In this document: positions 1 to 7,674 of the stretch, one piece after another
Position numbering within the stretch: the stretch's first letter is position 1
Layout of the letters: each line of letters opens with the position of its first letter
NCBI GenBank assembly: GCA_934702375.1
Contig: CAKUYE010000010.1
Location: forward strand, 1-64,000
DNA from: an uncultured Bacillota bacterium
GTDB lineage: Bacteria; Bacillota; Dehalobacteriia; UBA7702
Direction of reading: 5' to 3'
Length of the DNA: 64,000 bases
The notes under the pieces: generated by a model
Told to the model about the DNA's origin: nothing
Databases searched by the model: none
Seen by the model: the letters and a program-made list of their open reading frames with translations, nothing else
Position numbers and translations under genes: made by a program

Positions 1-62
1 TCATTATTGCGCGGAAGCAATTGAACAGTGCTTTGTTCGGATACATATTTCTTTTGTGTAAT
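1..62. repeat. tail of a 16-bp dyad array
   Basis: Two dyads are visible, at 6-21 (arms ATTGC/GCAAT) and 47-62 (arms ATTTC/GTAAT). Their starts are 41 bp apart. The same terminal 41-bp step precedes the YD stub in the arrays ending near 1905 and 3799, so the window opens inside another copy of that array. Confidence 0.7.
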
Positions 63-292
63 ATCATTTAACGAACTTCACAACCCAAACCATAAACTAC
101 ACCTACGACAAATTAAATCAATTGACATCGGTAAGCAACTATGATAATCTTGAGCTAGAGAATGTCTATATAAATTTAAAAAGTGGTAAAACCTCGAGGC
201 ATATTACTTTTTTAAATAGCTACCACGGCAATACTGTGAATATGTATTATTCCATCTGGAAACGGGCTAAAAGATCATGGAAGAACCGATAA
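62..292 (+). pseudogene. orphan YD/Rhs-repeat stub 1 with short chimeric tail
   Basis: The frame opens after a stop at 59-61 and has no usable start codon. It encodes a YD-repeat core (INYTYDKLNQLTSVSNYDN at about 92-148) followed by about 45 unrelated residues, and stops at 290-292. The stop lies inside the next gene, which starts at 277, as expected for translational coupling between a toxin tip and its immunity gene. YD repeats form the shell of Rhs/polymorphic toxins. I infer a 3' remnant left after recombination. It is not an expressed protein by itself. Confidence 0.65.
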
Positions 293-1257
293 AAAAAGAA
301 CTCTCCGACCGTTCTAAATCGAAAGTATCCTTAACGGATGAAGAAGTTGACCGCATACTTCAAGTGGAAGTGAAGAAGCGTGCAGCGGGAAATCCACAGA
401 CATGTGAGACAAAGGAAGTAAGTCTATGGTCGAAAATAAAAAAAGTGGAAGATTTATTGGACCGTAAAACAGAAGAGTTTTTCGATCGGACAATTCACAA
501 ACTGCCAGAGATTTATTCAACGTACGTTTTTAAAAAAATAAAAAACCGTACCAATAAGAAAAAGGAAAATCCTGAGGTAATGGAATTTGTGTATTCTTTA
601 TTATCGGGTTTTCAAATTCTGAATTATATTTTGTTGATTTTTCCCGGAGGGATTATTCTGCGAGTTCTCATGAAGAACTATGATGATATGTTCTTGGATG
701 CCTTTATTATAACCTCAGCTTTCCTGATTATTGGGGGGATAGGGTTTGAAGTCATTTTGTTTCTCGGAGGAATAATTTATAACAGAATGTTGGTGGGGCT
801 TTTTGTTGATAAATTGACCAAAAAGAAGATTGTAAAGAAGAACGTAAATATCTTGTCCATTTTTGTTCGTCATACGTCAGATTCTTTTTCTCGAGAAAAC
901 GACTCCATAATTTATTATTTTTATCCGGAAGAGTACGCAACTTTTGCTGTAGCAATGTTCTACCAAGAGTTGGAGTCCAATGTCGCTCCCAAAAGCTCAT
1001 CTCCTCAAAGACCTTTTAATCTCTATGAGCAAGATTATGTTCCGACTCCGTATAAAAAGAAATCGGTAAATTGGATCATGACAAAACAAAAGTCCGATCT
1101 ATTGGATGAATTGATTCGACTAGAACCAACGGCAGAGTTTGAGATCCGCTATCTGAAATATAGCAAGTCTCTACAAGAAATTCGTCCCATAGAAGGCTGG
1201 GAATACGCCGAGGGCGTCCCCGAGCTGTGCGAAAAGATTAGCAAAATGTATCCATAA
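277..1257 (+). CDS. membrane protein, putative immunity-like family (paralogue A)
   Basis: 326 residues of unrecognised family. The N-terminus is charged, with LTDEEVDRIL near residues 19-28 and Lys-rich stretches. Two hydrophobic segments follow at about 112-135 and 140-170. The C-terminal domain of about 65 residues (SVNWIMTKQKSDLLDELIRLE to KISKMYP) is nearly identical in the genes at 2283 and 6323. There is no Shine-Dalgarno. The start overlaps the end of YD stub 1 by 16 nt, suggesting coupling. Position after an Rhs-type stub is why I suggest an immunity role; no motif proves it. Codons are AT-rich compared with the core genes downstream. Confidence 0.75.
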   Translation: MEEPIKKELSDRSKSKVSLTDEEVDRILQVEVKKRAAGNPQTCETKEVSLWSKIKKVEDLLDRKTEEFFDRTIHKLPEIYSTYVFKKIKNRTNKKKENPEVMEFVYSLLSGFQILNYILLIFPGGIILRVLMKNYDDMFLDAFIITSAFLIIGGIGFEVILFLGGIIYNRMLVGLFVDKLTKKKIVKKNVNILSIFVRHTSDSFSRENDSIIYYFYPEEYATFAVAMFYQELESNVAPKSSSPQRPFNLYEQDYVPTPYKKKSVNWIMTKQKSDLLDELIRLEPTAEFEIRYLKYSKSLQEIRPIEGWEYAEGVPELCEKISKMYP

Positions 1258-1266
1258 AGAGTGTTT

Positions 1267-1290
1267 AGAAGCAGCCTTCGGGCTGCTTCT
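1267..1290 (+). terminator. rho-independent terminator after paralogue A
   Basis: AGAAGCAGCC / GGCTGCTTCT stem with a short TTCG loop. The identical hairpin follows the paralogue at 3224. Confidence 0.7.
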
Positions 1291-1315
1291 TCGTTTGCGC
1301 AATATCTTTGCAATA

Positions 1316-1335
1316 GGGGACGGTTCTTTTGTCCC
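1316..1335. repeat. GGGGACGG...GTCCC palindromic (REP-like) repeat, copy 1
   Basis: GGGAC/GTCCC hairpin with GGTTCTTTT between the arms, followed by a conserved downstream segment (CACTTTTTGAACATTTTGTG). The whole 1316-1465 block is imperfectly duplicated from 1466 on. Similar GGGACGG palindromes are known as dispersed REP-like elements in anaerobes, but no transposase is present here. Confidence 0.6.
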
Positions 1336-1384
1336 ACTTTTTGAACATTTTGTGTTGTTTTGTGCCGTTAGGCGGATTGCGTGT

Positions 1385-1905
1385 ATTGCGCATATGCAAT
1401 ATATGAGCGATAAATCAAATAGATGCATTTTCCAGAAGAAATGCATAAGCTTGCTTTGGGTAATAGGAGACGGTTCTTTTGTCCCACTTTTTGAACATTT
1501 TGTGTTGTTTTGTGTCGTTAGATGAATTGCATTTATGCAACGCATGCGCGATAAAGCAAGTAGATGCGTTTCCTTGAGGAAATATGCAGACTTGCTTTGC
1601 GAACGATATTTATCAGCCGTATTGCTTTTATGCAATAAAGGTGGCGTATTGTCCTGTGTGAAATTTCTTTCAGGAAATACATGCAGGCGATACTACGGAT
1701 TATTCTGCTCTATATTGCACGAAAGAAATATGCGCAATAAGTATGGAATATGAGCATTTCTTTAGAGAAATATCAATAGGTGTTTTGATTGGGAATTTCT
1801 CATATTATTGCGCGAGAGAAATGCGTTATGGCGATACGGGCGGCTATTATTGCGCAAAAGCAATTGAGTGATGCTTTGTTCGGGCGCATATTGCTTTCGT
1901 GCAAT
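1385..1905. repeat. regular array of 16-bp dyads (array 1)
   Basis: This gene-free stretch contains 11 elements of 16 bp with arms ATTTC or ATTGC on the left and GAAAT or GCAAT on the right. They start at 1385, 1427, 1526, 1568, 1621, 1663, 1714, 1756, 1807, 1849 and 1890. Start-to-start steps are 42, 99 (across the REP copy), 42, 53, 42, 51, 42, 51, 42 and 41. Arms are sometimes mixed (ATTGC with GAAAT), so not all would pair fully as RNA. No convincing ORF, transposase or promoter was seen in the interval. Confidence 0.75.
1466..1485. repeat. GGAGACGG...GTCCC palindromic repeat, copy 2
   Basis: Second copy of the 1316 element, with one substitution in the first arm. It begins the second unit of a tandem duplication of about 150 bp (1316-1465 against 1466 to about 1605). 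The second unit has a deletion of about 9 bp before its first dyad. Confidence 0.6.
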
Positions 1906-2282
1906 ATCATTTAACGAACTTCACAACCCAAGCCATAAACTACAGCTTCGACAAATTAAATCAGTTGACATCGGTAAGCAATTATGGTAACCTTGGATTA
2001 AAGGATGTCTATCAATACGATAGTCGCGGGAATATAACGCGGAAAGATTGCTATAATGCATCAAGCAATGCTCTCAATGGCTATTCCATCTATCAGTATG
2101 ATACCGCCCGGCTGGATCAATTGAGCAACTATACTCTATATGACAGTGCCGGAGCTGTGGTCAGCACCCGAGATTACACCTACGCGAGATTACACCTACG
2201 ACGGTATCGCGATAAAAGTATCCTAAATTCTGCTCGTACTGGATCCATTAATTTAATTTATTCGGGAATAAGGAAACGTTAA
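1899..2282 (+). pseudogene. YD/Rhs-repeat stub 2 (longest remnant)
   Basis: An open frame of 127 codons that can start only from a GTG embedded in the last dyad. Repeated YD motifs are evident: YSFDKLNQLTSVSNY, VYQYDSRGNITRK, IYQYDTARLDQLSNY, and then a duplicated YTYA/LHL segment at 2172-2205 that breaks the repeat pattern. The stop TAA (2280-2282) abuts the ATG of the next gene. It has no signal peptide or toxin domain. It looks like the 3' end of an Rhs shell with its tip lost. Confidence 0.7.
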
Positions 2283-3224
2283 ATGGCTGACCATAAAATA
2301 AAGTTGACAGATGAGGAAGTTGAGCGAATTTTATCTGCAGAAGTGAAAAGGAAACAGGAATCCGCACCAAAACCGAAAGAGGAACCGAAAAAGAAAAAGC
2401 ATATATATGTATCGGTGGATGATGATCCTGAAGAGTATCACGGTTATGGTTATGAGATATTTTCATGGATAGTTGATATTATACTTTATAAATCTCCTAT
2501 TAGATATTATTTGGAAGCTATTTTTAAAGTACTAGAGATCCTTTATGATAAATATTGCGGGTGGTTAGTATGGCATCCTATAAATCCCTATATTGCAGAG
2601 TTTCTGTATACGTTATGGTATTATCAAGCTGTTTATCTTGCTTCCCTTCCTTTGTTTTTGCTGCTAATTGGGCTACCCTTTGGTTTTATGTCGGCATTTT
2701 TGTTGTATTGCACGCTAGCCGCTGTTTTGATTGTAGGTGTTTTGGTTTTTCGTTACGATGTCTATATTCATCTTTTTAATCTCTTTTTGGGAAAACCAAA
2801 AGTTTCAAGAAGCGTGGAATTGGTAAGCTTAACGGTGAATGTGACTAATCCGAACTGTAAAACAGACCAACCGCTCTCTTATATTTCGGATCTTTATCCT
2901 GTGGTAGGTTATTGTTTTTACTTTTGGTATAATCCATTGCCGGAGGATGCAAATCCAAAAAGTTCACGAAAAAAAGCCCCTCTAAATGTATTTGGCGATA
3001 ATTTTGTAGAGCACCAAAAGGGGAAGAAGTATTTTCGAATCATTCTTTCAGAGGAAAAGGCAGATCTTTTTGATCAGCTTTTCCAACTGGAGCCGACGGC
3101 AGAATTTGAGATTACTTATTTAAAATACAGCAATTTCTTTCAGTCAATTCGCCCCATAGAAGGCTGGAAATACGCCGAGGGCGTCCCCGAGCTGTGCGAA
3201 AAGATTAGCAAAATGTATCCATAA
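2283..3224 (+). CDS. membrane protein, putative immunity-like family (paralogue B)
   Basis: 313 residues. AAGGA lies 7 nt before the ATG. It starts with MADHKIKLTDEEVERIL, matching the LTDEEVDRIL of paralogue A. There is a Lys/Glu-rich stretch near residues 22-40, hydrophobic segments at about 118-160, and a soluble C-terminal domain ending IRPIEGWKYAEGVPELCEKI. The last 90 bp and the terminator are almost identical in DNA to paralogue A, while the middle is divergent. This is consistent with recombination between modules. Function unknown; immunity is inferred from the preceding Rhs stub. Confidence 0.75.
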   Translation: MADHKIKLTDEEVERILSAEVKRKQESAPKPKEEPKKKKHIYVSVDDDPEEYHGYGYEIFSWIVDIILYKSPIRYYLEAIFKVLEILYDKYCGWLVWHPINPYIAEFLYTLWYYQAVYLASLPLFLLLIGLPFGFMSAFLLYCTLAAVLIVGVLVFRYDVYIHLFNLFLGKPKVSRSVELVSLTVNVTNPNCKTDQPLSYISDLYPVVGYCFYFWYNPLPEDANPKSSRKKAPLNVFGDNFVEHQKGKKYFRIILSEEKADLFDQLFQLEPTAEFEITYLKYSNFFQSIRPIEGWKYAEGVPELCEKISKMYP

Positions 3225-3233
3225 AGAGTGTTT

Positions 3234-3257
3234 AGAAGCAGCCTTCGGGCTGCTTCT
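3234..3257 (+). terminator. rho-independent terminator after paralogue B
   Basis: Same AGAAGCAGCC/GGCTGCTTCT hairpin as at 1267-1290, followed by TTTT. Confidence 0.7.
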
Positions 3258-3268
3258 TTTCCGTAATA

Positions 3269-3286
3269 GGACGGTTCTTTTGTCCC
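3269..3286. repeat. GGACGG...GTCCC palindromic repeat, copy 3
   Basis: GGAC/GTCC arms with the GGTTCTTTT core and the same flank CACTTTTTGAACATTTTGTG as copies 1 and 2. Confidence 0.6.
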
Positions 3287-3324
3287 ACTTTTTGAACATT
3301 TTGTGTTGTTAGGTGAATTGAGAA

Positions 3325-3799
3325 TATTTCATTTGTGCAATACTGCGCGATAAATCAAGTCAATATATTTCTTTAAAGAAATGAATAAGCTTGCCCTGCA
3401 AACGATATTTATCATCAGCATTGCCTTTATGCAATTAAGCGGTTTATTGGTCTACATTAAATTTCTTTAAAGAAATATGCGCGGGCGACATAGTGGCTTT
3501 CCTGATCAATATTGCGCAGAAGAAATCTTCGTATTGAATGTAAGATTATCGTATTTCTTCAAATGAGAAATGTGCGCGGACGGTACGGCGGCTTTTTCTG
3601 TCCGATATTGCACAAAAGAAATATGCGTGGTAAGTGTAGAGCACGGGCGTTTCTTCGGGGGAAAAATAAATAGGCGATTTGATTGTGAATTTTACATATT
3701 ATTGCACGAGAGAAAAATACAATGGCGATACGGGCGGCTATTATTACGTAAGAGTAATTAAGCGATGTTTCGTTTAGATAAATATTTCTTTCGTGCAAT
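3325..3799. repeat. regular array of 16-bp dyads (array 2)
   Basis: Eleven dyads start at 3325, 3367, 3420, 3461, 3511, 3553, 3607, 3649, 3700, 3743 and 3784. The steps are 42, 53, 41, 50, 42, 54, 42, 51, 43 and 41. Those at 3367 and 3461 are perfect 16-nt palindromes (ATTTCTTTAAAGAAAT). The phase and the terminal 41-bp step match array 1, although the sequence between dyads has diverged. Nothing else is recognisable in 3225-3960 apart from the stub. Confidence 0.75.
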
Positions 3800-3906
3800 A
3801 TCATCTGACGGGCTTTACACACCAAACCATAAACTACACCTACGACAAATCAAATCGATTGACATCGGTAATCAATTATGGTAATCTTGGGCTAAAGATG
3901 GTTTGA
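3793..3906 (+). pseudogene. YD/Rhs-repeat stub 3
   Basis: Begins at the GTG inside the last dyad (GTGCAATATCAT), as in stub 2. It encodes TINYTYDKSNRLTSVINYGN and stops at TGA 3904-3906, shortly after the conserved block. 54 nt of AT-rich sequence separate it from the next gene. Confidence 0.6.
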
Positions 3907-3960
3907 AAACCAAATTCCTGATGAGTTATCATAATTGAAGAAAATATTGAATAAAAAGAA

Positions 3961-4569
3961 ATGAAGAAAGATGACGATATTTATTTAAGGCTTTACCAGC
4001 TATACTATGAGCCTATGTATTTTCTGATTGGGATAGGGCTGCTATTGATTGTTGCTTTGGTTGGCATTGTAGGTGGTTTGTCTACGTTGATAGAAGGTGG
4101 CATAGCAGAGTTTGTGGTTTTTGTAATCTATGTGGTTTATTTGAAGCTTGTTATGATTGCTGCAAATCGCGCCGTGCAGGATCGAGATGCCGGGAATATA
4201 TCTACGACGATTGATGACCGCTATATTTTTCGATCTTTCGATGGTGAGCGTGGGGGAAAGAATTTGCCAGCGAAAAGAATGCCTGAATACGGCATAGTAT
4301 CAGAGGAAGAGCTGCTGGTCTTTATGAAGTACGGCTATCAAATCCATATAGGAGATAAAAAGAGATTTCTTTGGGTATTTTACACCCAAGACAAAGGGCG
4401 CGAAATTCGGGAGTTCCTGTTCCAACTAAAATTACGCCATGAGCACCCTCCGCTAAAATTCATATACTACACAAGAGGACGTATCCTCATCGACATAGAG
4501 CTGGTAGAAGGCTATAACTACCCACGAAGCTTTGTAACGAAGTTTAACGAGTTAAAAGAAAGATGGTAA
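3961..4569 (+). CDS. small membrane protein, distant relative of the paralogue family
   Basis: 202 residues. Two hydrophobic segments lie at about 20-45 and 48-68, followed by a soluble domain. The C-terminus (LKFIYYTRGRILIDIELVEGYNYP) has the same pattern as FEIRYLKYSKSLQEIRPIEGWEY in the paralogues at 277, 2283 and 6323, so I infer a common fold. AAAGAA just before the ATG is a poor ribosome site. Module position after a YD stub again suggests immunity, not proven. Confidence 0.65.
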   Translation: MKKDDDIYLRLYQLYYEPMYFLIGIGLLLIVALVGIVGGLSTLIEGGIAEFVVFVIYVVYLKLVMIAANRAVQDRDAGNISTTIDDRYIFRSFDGERGGKNLPAKRMPEYGIVSEEELLVFMKYGYQIHIGDKKRFLWVFYTQDKGREIREFLFQLKLRHEHPPLKFIYYTRGRILIDIELVEGYNYPRSFVTKFNELKERW

Positions 4570-4597
4570 TGATCCAGTGGTAAACTGAATAAAACCG

Positions 4598-4632
4598 ATA
4601 CCCCAAGAAACATAAAAACTTTCTTGGGGTAT
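4598..4632 (+). terminator. rho-independent terminator
   Basis: ATACCCCAAGAAA / TTTCTTGGGGTAT stem followed by TGTTTT. It ends the 3961 gene. Confidence 0.7.
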
Positions 4633-4646
4633 TGTTTTATGCAATA

Positions 4647-4666
4647 GGGGACGGTTCTTTTGTCCC
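4647..4666. repeat. GGGGACGG...GTCCC palindromic repeat, copy 4
   Basis: Exact core match to copy 1, preceded by a partial dyad (ATTG...GCAAT at 4631-4645). The downstream flank is diverged. Confidence 0.6.
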
Positions 4667-4714
4667 GCTTTTGACTTCCTAGTGTAGTCTTGCGCCGTTG
4701 GATAAAAGGTAAGC

Positions 4715-4864
4715 GTTGCTTTTTCGCAATACTATATGGGCGATTAAATTGATGTATTTCTTTGGGAAAATGTGCGTAGGCGGTACAGTGGCTTTTTCGG
4801 GTCAGTATTGCATGAAGGCAACATGACGACACTTAGAGCGAATACGATATTTTATTTATGAAAT
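4715..4864. repeat. short dyad array (array 3)
   Basis: Four dyads start at 4715, 4756, 4807 and 4849 (steps 41, 51, 42). They keep the spacing rule of arrays 1 and 2. The array again stops directly before YD coding sequence. Confidence 0.65.
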
Positions 4865-5505
4865 ATTGTGCGGCAAGATTCGCGACCAAAGCCATAGCTT
4901 ACGCATACGACAACTTAAATCAGTTGACATCGGTAAGCAACTATGATAACCTTGGAATTAAAGATAAGTGTATCGTTGATAACCGTGGGAATATAACCGA
5001 AATGAAAAGTATCTTTTTGAAAATAGCTTCATTTGTCACTCACTTTGATGGCTTTGAATTCATGTATCAAAATAACGCGTATGCAATGTATATTTTATTC
5101 TTTGTGTTATCTGTTTCTATGATTAAGGACTATTTAGGCGCTATTTATAACATAAAGAAATCGCAGAAAAAAAATAAGTATATACGCAAAGAATACAATA
5201 TTTTTCAGAGAATTCTCTTAATTCATTGGTACCAAAACATATATAAAAAAGTGGATCGTTTTTGGTTTGATATTATTTATCGTTGCTATTTAGTTAGTTT
5301 AGCGTTGTTTGTTTTGGTAATGCTGCTTTGTCTGTTATGCCACTATTTTGATTTTTTAAATATGATTACGGGTTTTCTTTACGTGATCCATTGTGTATAC
5401 ATGGCTGCGATCGGAATTGTGTATTTTCTTGGCACAAAACATTCTCCCTCCGGAGGAGTGGAGTTTCGGTGTGCAAAAAAATACCGTGGTAAAAAATGGA
5501 GATAA
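4858..5505 (+). CDS. YD stub fused in frame to a small membrane protein
   Basis: The first 48 codons are a YD stub (AYAYDNLNQLTSVSNYDNLG, then VDNRGNITE). The frame then runs without a stop into a membrane protein that probably begins at ATG 5002 (MKSIFLKIAS). The 5002 start is supported by alignment with the paralogue at 5680; neither start has a strong ribosome site. The membrane part has hydrophobic segments around 5085-5120, 5280-5345 and 5370-5425 and a basic C-terminus. The sequence IRKEYN.FQRIL..HWYQNIYKKVDRFWF is shared with the next gene. Either an in-frame fusion by module exchange or simple read-through context. Function unknown. Confidence 0.65.
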   Translation: MKYCAARFATKAIAYAYDNLNQLTSVSNYDNLGIKDKCIVDNRGNITEMKSIFLKIASFVTHFDGFEFMYQNNAYAMYILFFVLSVSMIKDYLGAIYNIKKSQKKNKYIRKEYNIFQRILLIHWYQNIYKKVDRFWFDIIYRCYLVSLALFVLVMLLCLLCHYFDFLNMITGFLYVIHCVYMAAIGIVYFLGTKHSPSGGVEFRCAKKYRGKKWR

Positions 5506-5679
5506 TCTTTTTGGGTGAGCAAAAGCTTGCCAAAGAATTTTGAAAAGATTTGTTCTATAAAAGATCGAGAAATTCTTTATGTGCAGATTCCAAAACGATT
5601 TCTTTTCGTGTGGATTTGCACCGATTTAAATGTGGTATATGGATGCACACGATGTTTGTAAAAAGAGGAATTGTCGATA

Positions 5680-6177
5680 ATGATTTATTTAGAAAGAATC
5701 ATATTTTTTGTGCAATCTTTTGACGCTTGGTATTTTTTTTACTCTACGCGTTCCATCCTGTTTTATCTCTTCGGGGTGTTCTTTTGTACTTATACCATTA
5801 TGGATTATTTGGGTTCTATCTTTGCTTTGAAAAAATCCGATAAAAAGATTAAATATATACGCAAGGAATACAATTTTTTTCAGAGGATCTTGCTGCAGCA
5901 TTGGTATCAAAATATTTATAAGAAAGTGGATCGTTTTTGGTTCAATTTAATCTACAAGTGGTATTTGATTCATCTTGCATTGTTCTTTTCCGTGATAGTT
6001 TTTTCTCTGTTATCACGATACTGGAATGTATGCAATATCGTTGACGGTATTTTATTTTTTGTACATTGCGTGTTTATGTGCATTACGGTTATAATTCATT
6101 TTTTTAACACAAAAATATCTCCAAATGGTGGGCGAGAACTTCGCTGTATGAAAAAATATCAACGAAAAAATTGGTAA
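5680..6177 (+). CDS. small membrane protein, tandem paralogue of the 5002 gene
   Basis: 165 residues from ATG 5680 (a TTG nine bases earlier is too close to AGAGGA). It is clearly homologous along its length to the preceding gene: DYLGSIFALKKS, YIRKEYNFFQRIL, HWYQNIYKKVDRFWF, and a basic C-terminus ending RKNW. Three hydrophobic segments are visible. No YD stub lies between the two, so this looks like a local duplication inside one module. Function unknown. Confidence 0.7.
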   Translation: MIYLERIIFFVQSFDAWYFFYSTRSILFYLFGVFFCTYTIMDYLGSIFALKKSDKKIKYIRKEYNFFQRILLQHWYQNIYKKVDRFWFNLIYKWYLIHLALFFSVIVFSLLSRYWNVCNIVDGILFFVHCVFMCITVIIHFFNTKISPNGGRELRCMKKYQRKNW

Positions 6178-6224
6178 CTGACTAGTTCGATGAAAATGTG
6201 ATATGCCGATTAAACCGTAGAATG

Positions 6225-6290
6225 GGGATTCGGTAAATTAAAACAATTGACAATGTTTAACTGCTATGATACTCTTAAGTTTAGATGATG
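6225..6290 (+). pseudogene. decayed YD/Rhs stub 5
   Basis: AAATTAAAACAATTGACAATG...AACTGCTATGATACTCTT aligns base by base with AAATTAAATCAATTGACATCG...AACTATGATAATCTT of stub 1, but the reading frame is lost. It still marks a module boundary before the third paralogue. Confidence 0.5.
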
Positions 6291-6322
6291 TTTGCCCAAA
6301 GGACGGTTGTAGATTTTTTTTG

Positions 6323-7105
6323 ATGATACGAAGAATTACGAAATTTTTATATAACTTATATCGTGGAGAATATGAACGGCGAGTAATAAAAAAAGCGAAG
6401 CAAGAGCAAATTATGCCAGAAGAAATTAAACTGAAATGTGCCTTTTATTCAAATTTAAAGACATGGATTGTTCTGAACGCAGTTTGCTTCATCTTTTTGG
6501 TGATTCAGCTTTTATTTGGTATCCCCGGGTTGAGTGATATTGCTGCAATGCTGATATTTCTCGCATTCTTTTTGATGCTGGTTCCTGTGGGAATTTTTTC
6601 TCCGTTGTTCGAGTGCAATAAGCAAGTGACAACAGGTTTGGCCTTGCAACGATTGTTTGGCCGAAAATTGATTGTTGAGAAAGTTCATTTATGTGGGATG
6701 TATTTTCGTCCGACACGTTATGTTGGAGTGCCGGCTGATAACCCGGATATTATTGATATGTTTCCTGAAGAGTATTGTGCACAAGGAGTATCTGTAAAAT
6801 ATCAACTTTTTACGGATATGTCCACGCCAAAGAAATCCCCCCATGTAAAACCTTTTTGTTATTATGATCCTCGATTTTTTTGTGATGATTTACATAGAAC
6901 AAAATGCAAATCGGTAAATTGGATCATGACAAAACAAAAGTCCGATCTTTTGGATGAATTGATTCGACTAGAACCAACGGCAGAGTTTGAGATCCGCTAT
7001 CTGAAATATAGCAAGTTGCTGCAAGAAATTCGCCCCATAGAAGGTTGGGAATACGCCGAAGGTGTACCTGAGCTGTGCGAAAAGATAAGTAAAATGTATC
7101 CATGA
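6323..7105 (+). CDS. membrane protein, putative immunity-like family (paralogue C)
   Basis: 260 residues from ATG 6323. An upstream in-frame start at 6266 lies in the decayed stub and is less likely. A basic N-terminus is followed by two hydrophobic segments at about 45-70 and 75-100, then a middle region. The C-terminal domain (SVNWIMTKQKSDLLDELIRLE onward) is nearly identical to paralogue A, including at DNA level, while the N-terminal half is unrelated in detail. This mosaic pattern supports exchange of segments among modules. Confidence 0.7.
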   Translation: MIRRITKFLYNLYRGEYERRVIKKAKQEQIMPEEIKLKCAFYSNLKTWIVLNAVCFIFLVIQLLFGIPGLSDIAAMLIFLAFFLMLVPVGIFSPLFECNKQVTTGLALQRLFGRKLIVEKVHLCGMYFRPTRYVGVPADNPDIIDMFPEEYCAQGVSVKYQLFTDMSTPKKSPHVKPFCYYDPRFFCDDLHRTKCKSVNWIMTKQKSDLLDELIRLEPTAEFEIRYLKYSKLLQEIRPIEGWEYAEGVPELCEKISKMYP

Positions 7106-7174
7106 AGAAAGAGAGAGCTGTTGCAGAATCATTGGTTTTACAATAGCTTTTTTCTTGACAATGATCTGCTTATC

Positions 7175-7444
7175 GTTGCTTTTGTGTAAATAAATATTGT
7201 AGAAATGCTTGTTGTATTTCTTTTGTGAAATTATCTCTCTTTGATATTCTTTTGGATGCGGCCGTATTTCTCTTAAGCAATAATTATTTTAAAAACATTA
7301 AATACATATTCTCTTTGAGAAATGGAGTTGCCAGAATGAGGGCGTATCCGTATGCATTAAAACGAGTTTTTATCTATTCCATTTGTATTTCTCACGAGAA
7401 ATGTTGTTCATATTTTTATGGCCCATGTCGTACTTCTGAGCAAT
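7175..7444. repeat. decayed dyad array (array 4)
   Basis: Recognisable dyads start at 7175, 7216, 7266, 7308 and 7387, with a partial one near 7432. The first three steps are 41, 50 and 42, in phase with the intact arrays; after that the spacing is lost. The interval 7106-7674 otherwise shows no gene I can support. Confidence 0.5.
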
Positions 7445-7518
7445 ACGAAAAAAGAGGATAGAAAAATATGTATTGCAAATATGTTGTGCGAAACATTGTT
7501 AAATCGCAATCCGGTACC

Positions 7519-7562
7519 GATTGGATGCAATTGACAATCCTTGCTATACATGGTAATATTTG
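7519..7562 (+). pseudogene. decayed YD/Rhs stub 6
   Basis: TTGGATGCAATTGACAATCC...TGCTATACATGGTAATATT resembles the stub block around TTGACATCGGTAAGCAACTATGGTAA. Coding capacity is lost. It marks the right end of the modular region. Confidence 0.4.
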
Positions 7563-7674
7563 ATTGAAATATGCTGTATTATAGCGTGTTTGTGTTGCGT
7601 AATTTGTTTTGTGTTGAATCGTTTTTATTGCATTTTGGAAATAAGTTATCTTATTTATCATGAGGTATAGTTGC

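Noticed and set aside
1171..1753. Open frames on both strands across the first dyad array
   Set aside because: They run through terminators and repeats, lack ribosome sites and have repeat-driven composition.
1385..1905. CRISPR array
   Set aside because: Repeats are 16-bp imperfect dyads with alternating spacings and similar inter-dyad sequence; there are no identical 25-35 bp repeats, unique spacers or cas genes.
1..7562. Insertion sequence or transposon
   Set aside because: Palindromic repeats are present but no transposase, integrase or clear terminal inverted repeats with target duplications were found.
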